Source: Betaproteobacteria bacterium (GTDB lineage Bacteria > Pseudomonadota > Gammaproteobacteria > Burkholderiales > JAEUOS01). Taken from it: a stretch of DNA of 64,000 bases. The notes below the pieces were generated by a model, which was given only the letters and a program-made list of their open reading frames with translations, had not been told where the DNA came from and made no database searches. Position numbers and translations under genes: made by a program. Below are positions 32,939 to 43,248 of the stretch, piece after piece; position 1 is the stretch's first letter, and each line of letters opens with the position of its first letter. The DNA is taken from NCBI GenBank assembly GCA_028292405.1, contig JAQGMJ010000028.1, positions 145,962-209,961 of the forward strand. Direction: 5' to 3'.

Positions 32939-34323
32939 CCGAAAAGACCCATGCCAATCAAGGCCTGCCGGAGTTTCATTTGCACGGCCCTGACCACGAC
33001 ATGAGCCGCCGTTCCGTGGTGCGCCGTGCCCGCTTTGTTTCCCTGGTGGTGATCGCCATACTCGCCATCGGCTTCGTGCTGGTCCTGATGGAACGCCATG
33101 GCGACGCCAAGGCGCTGGACGCGCGCGTGACCGAAGAGACCAAGCTGCACGTCACCGTGGTGCGCCCGAACACCCGCGGGGTCAACTCCAAGCTGACCCT
33201 GCCTTCGACCGTCATGGGGCAGAACGAGGCGCAGGTGTACGCGCGCACGCCCGGCTATGTGAAGCAGTGGACCAAGGACATCGGCCAGCCGGTGAAGGCG
33301 GGCGAGGTGCTGGCGATTCTCGACACGCCGGAAATCAACCAGCAGGTGGCCGAGGCCACCGCCAATTTCAACCTGGCGAAGACCGCCTTCGACCGCTGGA
33401 GCGAGATGCGCCGCGACGACGCCGTCTCGCAGCAGGAACTCGACGAGAAGACCGGCGCCTACCGCCAGACCCAGGCGGCGCTGCAGCGCCTGCGCGACCA
33501 GCAGGCCTTCGGCCGGGTGCTGGCGCCCTTCGACGGCATCGTCACCAAGCGCAACGTCAACATCGGGGACCTGGTGAACGCCGGCAACAGCGGCGGCCCG
33601 CAGGCCCTGTTTTCCGTGGCCCAGGTAAACAAGCTGCACATGTACGTGTTCGTGCCGCAGGACCAGGCGGCGCTGGTGCAGGTGGGCGACGACGTCAGCA
33701 TCATCCGCAAGGAAGCGCCGGGCAAGCCGCTGCCGGGCAAGGTGCTGCGCACCGCCGGCGCCATCGACACCAGCTCGCGCACCCTGCAGGTGGAAATCGA
33801 GGTGCCGAACCAGGACCACGGCCTGATGCCGGGCGCCTATGTCGAGGTAGCGATGAGCATCAAGTCCGACGCGCGCATGACCGTGCCCAACAACACCCTG
33901 CTGTTTTCCGGCGCCGGCGCGCAGGTGGCGGTGGTCGGCGCCGATAACAAGGTGGCGCTGCAGACGGTGACTCTCGGCACCGACTTCGGCCTGCGGGTGG
34001 AGATCAAGAACGGTCTCAGGCCTACCGACAACCTCATCATCAACCCGCCGGACTCCCTCACCTCGGGCCGGGTGGTGACCATCCAGAAGACCGAGACCGC
34101 CAAGGCGGGGCCGGAGAAGGGTGGTAACGACAAGGGTGGCAACGACAAGGGTGGCAACGACAAGGGCGGCGCCGACAAGGGCACTGCCAACGGCGACGAC
34201 AAGAGCGGCGCCCCCGGCGCCAACCAGGACGGTGCCGGCAAGGGAACGCCCGACGCCGCCGGCAAGACCGCCCCGAACGGCGCAGCCAAGACCGCCACCC
34301 CGCCGCCGGCGGACGCTTCCTAA
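32935..34323 (+). CDS. RND efflux periplasmic adaptor (HlyD/AcrA family) with low-complexity C-terminal tail
   Basis: ATGA overlap with permease gene; VYARTPGYVKQWTKDIGQPVKAGEVLAILDTPEINQQV; C-terminal GGNDKGGNDKGGNDKGGADK tail. Confidence 0.93.
34117..34176 (+). repeat. Four 15-bp in-frame repeats (AAGGGTGGYAACGAC) in the adaptor C-terminus
   Basis: aagggtggtaacgac aagggtggcaacgac aagggtggcaacgac aagggcggcgccgac. Confidence 0.9.
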
Positions 34324-34373
34324 ACCAAGACGCCGAAAGCCAGGCGCGCCGTATCGGCAAGCCCTCTCATCAC

Positions 34374-35855
34374 ATGAAGCAGAACATTTCACGCAGGACC
34401 TGCCTGGCCGCCGCCGTCGCGGCCGCCTGCCTGGCCGGCTGCGGCGCCATCGGCCCGGACTATTTCCGCCCGGCGGTGCCCGACATGCCGGTCAACTGGA
34501 AGACCGAGCCCGACTGGGCGCTGGCCCAGCCCGCCGACATGCAGCCGAAGTCGGACTGGTGGACCGTGTTCGGCGACGCCAGGCTGAACCAGCTGGAGGA
34601 AGGTGCGCTGGCCGGCAACTTCAACCTGCAGCTGGCAGTGGCGCGCATGGACCAGGCCAATGCCACCATGCAGTCGCGCGAGGCCGCGCTCTACCCGCGC
34701 GTCGAGTTCGACCCCAGCGCCGCGCGCGCGCGCACCTCGGCGAACCGGCCGGTGGCCAACGCCGGCTCGGTCAACAGCAGCACCACGCAGAACGACTTCA
34801 AGCCGCTGCTGGCGGCCAGCTATGAAATCGACCTGGTGGGCCGGGTGCGCCGCGACGTCGAATCCGCGCGCGCCAGCGCCCAGCAGGCGCAGGCCGACCG
34901 CGAGAACGTGCGCCTGGTGCTGACCGCGCAAGTGGCCGCCACCTACTTCCAGCTGCGCCAGCTCGACGAGGAAATCCGCATCGTTTCGGAAGCCACCGCC
35001 GCGCAGGACAAGGCGCTCGACGCCATCAAGAAGCGCTACGCCTCCGGCGCCTCTGGCCAGGCCGACGTGCTGCAGCAGACGGCGCTGTCGCTTTCCAACA
35101 AGGCGCAGCTCGACCTGCTGAAGACCCAGCGCAACATCCAGGAAGACAGCCTGGCGACGCTCACCGGCACGCCGGCCGCTTCGTTCCGCATCGAGCCGGG
35201 CAGCCTGCCGCAGACGGTGCCGCAGGTGCCGGTGACCCTACCGGGCGCGCTGCTGCAGCGCCGCCCCGACGTCGCTTCCGCCGAACGCGCCATGGCTTCC
35301 GCCAACGCGCAGATCGGCGTGGCCAAGGCGGCCTTCTACCCGGTGTTCAACCTAGGCTCGACCTTCTTCGGCACGGAAGCCACCACCCTGGCCAAGCTCG
35401 CTTCGGCCTCTTCCATCCTCTGGTCCTTCGGCATCGCCGCGGCGCAGACCATCTTCGACGGCGGCCGCGCCAAGGCCGGCGTGCTGTTCGCCGAGGCCGG
35501 CTATCGCGGCTCGGTAGCCTCCTACCGGCAGACCGTGCTGGTGGCGATCCAGGAATCGCAGGACGCGCTTTCCAACATCGCCCTGCTCGACAGCGCGAAC
35601 CAAAAGCAGAGCGAAGCGGTGGACAACCAGAACAAGTCGCTGCAGGTGAGCTTCAGGCGCTACCAGGGCGGGCTGGACAACATCATCGCGCTCACCCTGG
35701 TGCAGCAAAACCAGCTGGCGGCGCAGCGTGTGCAGTCGCAGATCCGCGGCTCGCAGTTCGTCACCACGGTAAGCCTGATCAAGGCGCTGGGCGGCGGCTG
35801 GAACGCGCCGGCGTGGAATGCGGCGGAGAAGGAAGCGCGCGATCGTAAAGGCTGA
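34374..35855 (+). CDS. Efflux transporter outer membrane factor (NodT/OprM family lipoprotein)
   Basis: Lipobox-like LAGCGAIGPDYFRPAVPDMP; paired repeats; SVASYRQTVLVAIQESQDALSNIALL. Confidence 0.94.
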   Translation: MKQNISRRTCLAAAVAAACLAGCGAIGPDYFRPAVPDMPVNWKTEPDWALAQPADMQPKSDWWTVFGDARLNQLEEGALAGNFNLQLAVARMDQANATMQSREAALYPRVEFDPSAARARTSANRPVANAGSVNSSTTQNDFKPLLAASYEIDLVGRVRRDVESARASAQQAQADRENVRLVLTAQVAATYFQLRQLDEEIRIVSEATAAQDKALDAIKKRYASGASGQADVLQQTALSLSNKAQLDLLKTQRNIQEDSLATLTGTPAASFRIEPGSLPQTVPQVPVTLPGALLQRRPDVASAERAMASANAQIGVAKAAFYPVFNLGSTFFGTEATTLAKLASASSILWSFGIAAAQTIFDGGRAKAGVLFAEAGYRGSVASYRQTVLVAIQESQDALSNIALLDSANQKQSEAVDNQNKSLQVSFRRYQGGLDNIIALTLVQQNQLAAQRVQSQIRGSQFVTTVSLIKALGGGWNAPAWNAAEKEARDRKG

Positions 35856-35915
35856 GGCGCACGGCCGTGCCCTCATGCCATGGCGCCGAACCGCAGCTTG
35901 CGCCGTTGGGCCTTG

Positions 35916-36716
35916 TCAGAGCGAAAAAGGAATTTCGAAAATTGCCTTTACCGTCCACTTGTCGCTGGCGCCATTGAGGCCGCGTCCGATGCCGAGATTG
36001 AAGGGCAGCGGCTTGCGGGTGAAGTCAATGGCGTAATACAGGATTTTGCTTTGCTGGCTGCCGGTATCGAAATGCCGCAGTGCGCCCAGGTCGTTGTAGT
36101 ACTCGAAGCCCATGGCGACACCTGGCGCGACCGCGCGGGCCACCTTGTACTGCATGCCGAAATCGGGACTGCTGGGGCGCGGGCTGATCTGGCTCGGGGA
36201 AAGTGACCAGCCGAACACCGGGTTGACGGCGACCAGCCACTCTTCCGAGCGCCAGCCGCTCATGATGCGCAACTCGAAGTTCCGGCGCGAAGCCTCGAAT
36301 TTCGAATTGATGTCGGAGAATTCGCCATTGGCGCCGGCGAAGAATCCGTGGCTTGCCGCACCGGCCTTGAGCGGCACCCATTTCAGACGAAGCTTGTAGC
36401 CGCCCAGGCTGTAGTTGCCGGCATTGAACGACGTCGGCACATAAAGTCCCGCCTCGAAGTCTTCGCTCAGTCCATAGGAAAATTCCGGCGTGATGCGCAG
36501 GCCGCCCTGCGGCACCACTTCGCCCGGATACTCCGCTTGCTTGCTGCCGCGGGGAGTCGTGTTGACGTGGAGCTCAAGACCGAATTCGTGCGGACGGTTG
36601 ATGTCGTCCGTATACACCTGAACCTCGTCGATCAGCGATGCATGCGCAAGCTCGCACGCGCAGGCCGCGACGGCGAGCGCCATGGAGAAAAACAGTCGTG
36701 CGAATTTCGGTTTCAA
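35916..36716 (-). CDS. Probable outer-membrane/transporter-like beta-barrel protein
   Basis: Signal peptide then alternating pattern (EFGLELHVNTTPRGSKQAEYPGEVVPQGGLRITPEFSYGLSEDFEAGLYVP...). Confidence 0.65.
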   Translation of the reverse strand: MKPKFARLFFSMALAVAACACELAHASLIDEVQVYTDDINRPHEFGLELHVNTTPRGSKQAEYPGEVVPQGGLRITPEFSYGLSEDFEAGLYVPTSFNAGNYSLGGYKLRLKWVPLKAGAASHGFFAGANGEFSDINSKFEASRRNFELRIMSGWRSEEWLVAVNPVFGWSLSPSQISPRPSSPDFGMQYKVARAVAPGVAMGFEYYNDLGALRHFDTGSQQSKILYYAIDFTRKPLPFNLGIGRGLNGASDKWTVKAIFEIPFSL

Positions 36717-37070
36717 TTTACTTCACGTGACAGTCCGGAAAGTGGCGATGCTACCGGCGTCATGGCTCGCGGGAAATCGAAATCTCGAAAATAACAGGCG
36801 TCTTTTTTTAACGGCTGCCATGGCACGGCCTGGATCGGCGCGCGCCGCGCCGGCCGGGATGATTCTCAATTGCCGCGCAAACGAGAATCAATTTGCAACG
36901 CTGAAACGCGGCGCCCTTTGATGATGCCGGCCCGGGGAACACTTTCCCGGCCGCATGCCGCGGCCCGGGCCCGGCGCTTGTCGCGAATGGTGTTGAGCAT
37001 CACTCGCACCTGGCCGTGATCACGGCCCGAGGCGAGGTGTTGCCTGGGCACAACGATTGCGCGGCGATTT

Positions 37071-38456
37071 TCAGCGCAGGCCCGGCAACCCGAGAGTGAT
37101 CAACAGGCCCGCGATCGCGCAGGCGCCGAGCAGGGCCGGCACGCCCGCCTTGTACCGGAAGAGCGCGATCAGCGCAGCCGCGCAGATCAGGGCCGAGGCG
37201 ATGCTGAAATGGCCGCCGAAGCCCTTCGGCCACAACACGTGATAGGCGAAGAACAGCGCGAGGTTGATAATCACGCCGACCACAGCCGCCGTGATGGCCG
37301 ACAGCGGCGCGGTGAACTTGAGATTACCGTGGGTCGCCTCGATCAGCGGCCCGCCGGCGAAAATGAAAATGAACGAAGGCAGGAAGGTGAAGAAGGTAAC
37401 AACGCAGGCGGCAACCGCCGCGCCCAGGAACAGGCGATCCGGGCCGAACACCTGCGTGGTCCATCCGCCAAGGTAGCCGACAAAAGCCACCACCATGATC
37501 AGCGGGCCCGGCGTGGTTTCGCCCAGCGCCAGGCCATCGATCATTTGCGGGCCGGTGAGCCACTGATAATTCTCCACCGCGCCCTGGTAGACATAGGGCA
37601 GCACGGCATAGGCACCGCCGAAGGTGAGCAGCGCGGCCTTGGTGAAAAACCAACCCATTTGCGTGAGCGCACCTTGCGCGCCGTATAGGGCGGCCAGCCC
37701 CCCCATCGCGGCGACCCACAGGCCCAGGCCCGTGCCGGCGATCAGCAGCAGCCGGCGGCGCGAAAAGCGGGCGTGCGGCGGTGTGGGCGTGTCGTCGTCG
37801 ATCAGCGCCGGGCCGTAACCCTTTTCAGTGGCGCCATGGCCGCCGCCGAGCGCGAATACCGCCGGCGCATAACGGCTGCCGAAATGGCCGACCAGCGCGG
37901 CCGCCAGCACGATGGCCGGGAACGGCACGTCGAAAAAGAACAGCGCGGCGAAGGCAGCGGCGGCGATGCCCCACATCCAGCGGTTCTTCAGGGCACGCCC
38001 GCCGATGCGGTGGGCGGCATGCAGCACCAGCGCAGTGACGGCGGGCTTGATGCCGAAGAAGATGCCGGAGACCAGCGGCACATCGCCAAAAGCCACGTAG
38101 ATCCACGACGACACAATCAGGATGAACAGCGAGGGCAGCACGAACAGGCCGCCGGCGGCGATGCCGCCCCAGCCGCGATGCATCAGCCAGCCGATGTAAG
38201 TCGCCAACTGCTGCGCCTCGGGGCCGGGCAGCACCATGCAATAGTTCAGCGCGTGGAGGAAGCGTTTTTCGCTGATCCAGCGGCGGCGCTCGACCAGTTC
38301 GGCGTGCATGATGGCGATCTGCCCGGCAGGGCCGCCGAAGCTGATGAGGCCCAGCTTGAGCCAGAAGCGCAGCGCTTCGGTGAAGGAAACGGGAAGGACT
38401 GGGGATGCAACGACGGGCGGAATCGGCGGTGGTGCGGCAGGCAAAGCGGTGTCCAT
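37071..38456 (-). CDS. chrA: Chromate efflux transporter (CHR family)
   Basis: Two CHR-type halves: LKLGLISFGGPAGQIAIMHAELVERRRWISEKRFLHALNYCMVLPGPEAQQLATYIGWL and FFTKAALLTFGGAYAVLPYVYQ. Confidence 0.9.
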   Translation of the reverse strand: MDTALPAAPPPIPPVVASPVLPVSFTEALRFWLKLGLISFGGPAGQIAIMHAELVERRRWISEKRFLHALNYCMVLPGPEAQQLATYIGWLMHRGWGGIAAGGLFVLPSLFILIVSSWIYVAFGDVPLVSGIFFGIKPAVTALVLHAAHRIGGRALKNRWMWGIAAAAFAALFFFDVPFPAIVLAAALVGHFGSRYAPAVFALGGGHGATEKGYGPALIDDDTPTPPHARFSRRRLLLIAGTGLGLWVAAMGGLAALYGAQGALTQMGWFFTKAALLTFGGAYAVLPYVYQGAVENYQWLTGPQMIDGLALGETTPGPLIMVVAFVGYLGGWTTQVFGPDRLFLGAAVAACVVTFFTFLPSFIFIFAGGPLIEATHGNLKFTAPLSAITAAVVGVIINLALFFAYHVLWPKGFGGHFSIASALICAAALIALFRYKAGVPALLGACAIAGLLITLGLPGLR

Positions 38457-38616
38457 TGAGAGCTCTCTATCGGAGTCTCCAGCGCTTGGACGGGACACCG
38501 TCTGGAATCAGGGCCGGGAGGCTGTTTTCCCGGCCGCGCCATCATAACAGGAGCCGTCTGGCGCCGCCCTGCGCTTGCTCCACGCATCCGCTCGGCCGCC
38601 CCAGGCAAGCAGCCGA

Positions 38617-39363
38617 TCAGGCCTGCTGCACCCGCGCGGTATGCAGCATGTGCAGCGTGATCTTGCGCACTTCGGCCTTGCTGGCATCGATGTGGCTTTT
38701 CAGCAGCATCTGCGCCTCGTCGGCCTTGCGCAGCAGGATGGCCTTGAGGATGCGCGCGTGCTCGTTGTAGGTGGCGTCGATGCGCGCGTCCTGGGTGAAG
38801 TCGAGGCGGCGGATGATGCGGATGCGCTCGGTGAGGTCGTGGTGGATGCGCGCCATTTCCTGGTTGCCGGTGGCCAGCACCAGGGCGCCGTGGAACTGTT
38901 CGTCCAAGGCAGCGACGCCGCGGCCGTCGGTCAGGCGTTCCGGCTTGGGCACCAGCCAGGAATTTTTAAGATCATCCAGGGTGGCGCGCTCGTCCATTTC
39001 GCACAGGCGCTTGACGGCGGCCAGTTCGAGGATGACGCGCACGTCGTATAGGTCCTCGAACTGCTGGAAGTCGAAGGGGCGCACGCGCCAGCCGCTGCGG
39101 AACATCACTTCCAGGTAGCCCTCGCGCTCCAGCAGGTACAGCGCCTCTCGCACCGGGGTGCGGCTGACCTGCATGCGCCCGGCAATCTCCGCCTCGGTGA
39201 AGCGGTCGCCGGGGAGCAGGACGAAATCGAAAATCTCCTGCTTGACGCGCTCGAACACGCGCGCGGCGAGGTTGGAGTCCTTGCCCCGGGGTTCGGTCTT
39301 CGCTTCGGTTTTCGGCGTCGTCTTGGCTTTGTCGGTCGGACGTTTGGCTAGAGTAGTCGTCAT
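38617..39363 (-). CDS. GntR family regulator, FCD subfamily (GntR-1)
   Basis: wHTH FDFVLLPGDRFTEAEIAGRMQVSRTPVREALYLLEREGYLEV + FCD domain. Confidence 0.92.
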   Translation of the reverse strand: MTTTLAKRPTDKAKTTPKTEAKTEPRGKDSNLAARVFERVKQEIFDFVLLPGDRFTEAEIAGRMQVSRTPVREALYLLEREGYLEVMFRSGWRVRPFDFQQFEDLYDVRVILELAAVKRLCEMDERATLDDLKNSWLVPKPERLTDGRGVAALDEQFHGALVLATGNQEMARIHHDLTERIRIIRRLDFTQDARIDATYNEHARILKAILLRKADEAQMLLKSHIDASKAEVRKITLHMLHTARVQQA

Positions 39364-39505
39364 GTCCTGTTATACGTTCCCTGGGTTTGGTTGTCAGCTT
39401 GTGGTCACTTTGTAACCCGACTGTTTTCCTGCGCTTTTTTCGGGCCCGGCCGTTCCATGCGGCCCATTCTCTCACCTAAGACAACTCGTCCTTTCTTATA
39501 TGTGA

Positions 39506-40891
39506 CTAAAGCTGCGCCACCGGCGCGCTGGCTACGCCGGCCAGCTCCAGCGCCGCCGCCACCCGCAGCGCATCGGCTTCGCGCCAGGGCTTGGCGATCA
39601 CCTGCAGGCCGATCGGCAGCGGCCCCAGGCCGTGCACCGGCACGGCGACGATCGGCAGGCCGATGAAGGACAGCGGTTGCGTCAAAATGCCCATCGAAGG
39701 CCGCGCCGGCAGTTGCTTGCCGTTGAGTTCGAAGGTGTCGGCGCCGACCGGGGTGGCTGCCACCGGCGTGGCCGGGGCGATGATCACGTCGGTGTCGGCG
39801 AATGCGCGCATCACCGCGTGGTAGAACCACAGGCGAAAGCGCTGCGCCTGTACGTACCACTGCACCGGCGTCAGGGCGTTGGCGAGAAAACGGTCGCGGA
39901 TGGCCGGGTCGAAGTCGTCAGGACGGCTGCGCAGGTCGGCCAGGTGCAGGTTGCTGCCCTCCGAGGCGGTGATGACAAAGGCGGCGGCGCGGGCGCGCTG
40001 CGCTTCGGGCAGGATGATTTCGCGGCTAACGTTGAGCGCCTTGGCGGCGGCGGCGACCGCGGCCAAAGCCTGCGGCCCGGCGTTCTCCCTGAAGTAGCCG
40101 CTGGCCACGGCCACGCGCAGGTTGCCCAGGCCTTCCTTGAGCAATTGCTGGGTCGGCTCCATGGCGCGGCGCGCCTGCGCGTAGTCACGCGTGTCCTGGC
40201 CTTGCAGGGCGTCGTAGACGGCGGCCAGGTCGGCGGCGCTGCGGGCGAAGGGGCCGACATGGTCCAGGCTGCAGGTGAAGGGGTAGGAGCCGCGGCGCGA
40301 CAGCCGGCCGTAGGTGGGCTTGATGCCGAAGATGCCGCACAGCGAGGAAGGCACGCGGATCGAGCCGTTGGTGTCGGTGCCGAGCGTCAGCGGCACCATG
40401 CCGGCGGCCACTGCCGCGCCGGAACCGCCAGAGGAGCCGCCGGCCACGCGCGTCAGGTCGTGCGGGTTGCGGGCGGTGCCGTAGTGGGCGTTTTCGGTGG
40501 TGAAGCCGAAGGCGTACTCGTCCATGTTGAGCGCGCCCTGCAGCACGGCGCCGGCGCCGCTCATGCGCGCCACCAGGGCGGAGTCTTCCTTGGCCGGCGG
40601 CAGGTCGCGGTTGATTTTCGAGCCGGCGACGGTGGTGAGGCTCTCGATGTCGAACAGGTTTTTCGCGGCGTAGGGCACGCCGGCCAAAGGCGGCAGCGGG
40701 TGGCCCGCGGCGCGCGCGTTGTCGATGGCGCGCGCTTCGGCCAGCGCGCGTTCGCGGGTGACGGCGGTGAAGGCGTGGATCTTGCCATCGAGGGCATCGA
40801 TGGTTTTCAGCGCAGCCTCGGCAGCCTCGACTGCCGAGATGCGGCCGGCGCCGATGGCCGCGGCGATGCCCAGTGCGTCCATGGATTTCAT
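39506..40891 (-). CDS. atzE-like: AtzE-like amidase (1-carboxybiuret hydrolase catalytic subunit family)
   Basis: Amidase signature GGSSGGSGAAVAAGMVPLTLGTDTNGSIRVPSSLCGIFGIKPTYGRLS; ATGA overlap with the AtzG-like gene. Confidence 0.85.
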   Translation of the reverse strand: MKSMDALGIAAAIGAGRISAVEAAEAALKTIDALDGKIHAFTAVTRERALAEARAIDNARAAGHPLPPLAGVPYAAKNLFDIESLTTVAGSKINRDLPPAKEDSALVARMSGAGAVLQGALNMDEYAFGFTTENAHYGTARNPHDLTRVAGGSSGGSGAAVAAGMVPLTLGTDTNGSIRVPSSLCGIFGIKPTYGRLSRRGSYPFTCSLDHVGPFARSAADLAAVYDALQGQDTRDYAQARRAMEPTQQLLKEGLGNLRVAVASGYFRENAGPQALAAVAAAAKALNVSREIILPEAQRARAAAFVITASEGSNLHLADLRSRPDDFDPAIRDRFLANALTPVQWYVQAQRFRLWFYHAVMRAFADTDVIIAPATPVAATPVGADTFELNGKQLPARPSMGILTQPLSFIGLPIVAVPVHGLGPLPIGLQVIAKPWREADALRVAAALELAGVASAPVAQL

Positions 40892-41076
40892 ACGCCGGGC
40901 TTCCACAGCGGCGCCGGCTCGTCTTCGGGCGTCAGCGGGAATTCATTGACCAACGCGGCGAGTTGCGCGAGGCGGGTGAAGTTTTCCAGCACGCCGGGGC
41001 GGTGCGCGGCGCTCACCGGCAACTCCAGCGCGGCGCTGGCGGCATCGACGTATTTCTCTATTTGGTCCGGAGTCAT
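40888..41076 (-). CDS. atzG-like: AtzG-like small subunit (DUF4089)
   Basis: 62 aa MTPDQIEKYVDAASAALELPVSAAHRPGVLENFTRLAQLAALVNEFPLTPEDEPAPLWKPGV, directly upstream of and overlapping the AtzE-like gene. Confidence 0.85.
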   Translation of the reverse strand: MTPDQIEKYVDAASAALELPVSAAHRPGVLENFTRLAQLAALVNEFPLTPEDEPAPLWKPGV

Positions 41077-41098
41077 GTTGCCTTGGTGCTTGAATACA

Positions 41099-42904
41099 TC
41101 AGGCCTTCGCCAGGCTGGCGAGATACGCGCGCCAGCCGCCGAAGGAGGAAATGTCAGTCGCGCCGGCCGCGGCGATGCCTTCGCAGACGAAGCCCTTGAC
41201 CCAGGCGCCGTCCTGCAATTGCACCGAGCCGATGGCCAGCGGCGGCGGCACTTCGGCGACAAAGGCGCCGAAGCTCTCCAGCGGCACGTCCCATAGCTCA
41301 AGCGCGATGGAAGCGCCGCCGTCGGCGCGCAGCATGCCCGGCTTGGGCGGCACCGTGCCCGGCAGGGCATAGAGGCGATAGGCCGGCGCGCTTAGCGCTT
41401 CGCCGGCGAAGCGCGCGCCGCGCGTGGTGAGCTGGTGGTTCAGCGGCAGGCCGCGGAGGTGGGCGCCGACTACTGCGATGCGAGCGTGGCCGGGGGCAGG
41501 CGGCGCAAGCGCCGATGTATCTTGCGCGGGCAGTTCCAGCCCGGTGGCGCCGAGCGGCAGGCCGGTGTCGTGCTGCCAGCGGTCGGCGAAGCCGACTAGG
41601 GCTTCGTCGTACCAGGCCGGCGCGATCAGGGTGATGCCGAAGGGCAGGCCATCATTGCGCATGGCGGCGGGCACGGCGATGGCGCAGAGGTCGAGCAGGT
41701 TGACGAAATTGGTGTAGGTGCCGAGGTGGCTGTTTTTCACCACCGGGTCGTCGTTCACTTCCTTGATGGTGTAGATGGTCGGCGCGCTGGGCACCAGCAG
41801 GGCGTCGATGTCTTTCCACACCGGGGCGGTCATGCGGCGCAATTCCTCGCGGCGGTAGTAGGCCTTGAAGGCATCGACCGCGCTGTAGGCGGTGGCGCCG
41901 GCGATCACCTCGCGCACCACCGGGTGGACGATCTCCGGGCGCTCGCGCATTACCGTTTCGATGGCGGCGTAGCGCTCGGCCACCCAGGGGCCGTCGTAGA
42001 GCAGCGCCGCGGTGGCGAGGAAAGGGGAGAGGTCGATGGAGCTGATCACCGCGCCCATGCGCTGCGCCCGCTCGACCGCCTGCTCGAACACGCGCTGCTG
42101 CTCGGCGTCGCCGAAAAATTCGAGCTGCGCGGGAATGCCCAGGCGCGGCGCGGCGCCGAGTGTCGCCGCGCCGGCGGCGGGGTGACGCGAATAGGTGTCG
42201 CCGGGGTCGAAGCCGCTGGCGGCGGCCAGCACTTGCGCGCCATCGGCGGCGGTGAGCGCGAAAATCGAAACACAGTCGAGCGAGCGGCAGGCCGGCAGCA
42301 TGCCGCGCGCCGACAGCCGCCCCACCGTCGGCTTGATGCCGACAATATTGTTGAAGCCCGCCGGGATACGGCCGGACCCGGCAGTATCTGTTCCCAAGGC
42401 AAAGCTCACCAGGCCGCGCGCCACCACCGAGGCGGAGCCGGAGCTGGAGCCGCCGGAGATGTACTCCGGCTTGAAGCTGTTTTTCACCGCGCCGTAGGGC
42501 GAGCGGGTACCGACCAGGCCGGTGGCGAACTGGTCGAGATTGGTCTTGCCGACGAGGATGGCGCCGGCGTCGACCAGGCGCTGCACCACCGCTGCGCTCT
42601 CGACCGGCATGAAGGCGAATTCCTTGCAGGCAGCCGTGGTGTGCATGCCGGCGTAGTCGATGTTGTCCTTGATCGCGAAGGGAACGCCGTAGAGCGGCAG
42701 GCCGGCGAGCGAGCCGCCTGCTGTGGCGCGGCGCTGCTCCAGCATTGCCACCTGGGCGGCGATGCCGGCGGCCGAGACGCGGGAGATCCAGGCGTTGTCC
42801 TCGCCGGCGGCGTCGCAGCGCGCCAGCACTTCTTGCATTGCCGTGGCGGGAGTGAGGGAGCCCGCAAGGTATTGCCGGCGCAGGGACGAAATCAGCAGGT
42901 TCAC
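41099..42904 (-). CDS. atzF-like: Allophanate hydrolase (AtzF/DUR1-like)
   Basis: Amidase domain YISGGSSSGSASVVARGLVSFALGTDTAGSGRIPAGFNNIVGIKPT plus C-terminal allophanate hydrolase domain (ARIAVVGAHLRGLPLNHQL...YRLYALPGTVPPKPGMLR). GTG start 42904 chosen. Confidence 0.9.
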   Translation of the reverse strand: MNLLISSLRRQYLAGSLTPATAMQEVLARCDAAGEDNAWISRVSAAGIAAQVAMLEQRRATAGGSLAGLPLYGVPFAIKDNIDYAGMHTTAACKEFAFMPVESAAVVQRLVDAGAILVGKTNLDQFATGLVGTRSPYGAVKNSFKPEYISGGSSSGSASVVARGLVSFALGTDTAGSGRIPAGFNNIVGIKPTVGRLSARGMLPACRSLDCVSIFALTAADGAQVLAAASGFDPGDTYSRHPAAGAATLGAAPRLGIPAQLEFFGDAEQQRVFEQAVERAQRMGAVISSIDLSPFLATAALLYDGPWVAERYAAIETVMRERPEIVHPVVREVIAGATAYSAVDAFKAYYRREELRRMTAPVWKDIDALLVPSAPTIYTIKEVNDDPVVKNSHLGTYTNFVNLLDLCAIAVPAAMRNDGLPFGITLIAPAWYDEALVGFADRWQHDTGLPLGATGLELPAQDTSALAPPAPGHARIAVVGAHLRGLPLNHQLTTRGARFAGEALSAPAYRLYALPGTVPPKPGMLRADGGASIALELWDVPLESFGAFVAEVPPPLAIGSVQLQDGAWVKGFVCEGIAAAGATDISSFGGWRAYLASLAKA

Positions 42905-42919
42905 GAAGCAAAAACCTTT

Positions 42920-42929
42920 ATGTATACAA
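42920..42929 (-). promoter_or_regulatory. Palindromic operator candidate TTGTATACAT at about +1 of the atzF-like operon
   Basis: Contains perfect palindrome TGTATACA; exact 10-mer recurs at 59166-59175. Confidence 0.55.
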
Positions 42930-42939
42930 GATAGTTTAC

Positions 42940-42954
42940 GCAATCCCCATGCCA
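42940..42954 (-). promoter_or_regulatory. Sigma-54 promoter candidate TGGCAT-GGGGA-TTGC for the atzF-G-E operon
   Basis: Reverse complement of GCAATCCCCATGCCA; one mismatch over 15 nt to the 18927-18941 site. Confidence 0.65.
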
Positions 42955-43233
42955 AAACCAATCAAATGTTCAATGCCCCGGCCGGGATTGGCCACGGAAC
43001 CCGCGCGGCTGACAGTGGTTTGCAAGAAGAAAGCCACGTGGAGGCGAATCGCTGCCCCTAGAGGCAAAACAAAGCGCTTGTGCGCGTTTGCGTGCGCTTT
43101 ATGTCGCGCATCGCACCATGCACCGACCATTCGCACCAACATGGGGCGGGCGACTTCAATGCACGCAAAACCGGCGCGGACGCGGCATCAGCCGCCCATC
43201 TAGGATGCCAGATAGAATCCCAGTTGAACGGCT

Positions 43234-43248
43234 TGGCACTTTTGTTGC
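43234..43248 (+). promoter_or_regulatory. Sigma-54 promoter candidate TGGCAC-TTTTG-TTGC upstream of the SBP/deaminase operon
   Basis: Exact core consensus and spacing, 38 bp before ATG 43286. Confidence 0.7.
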
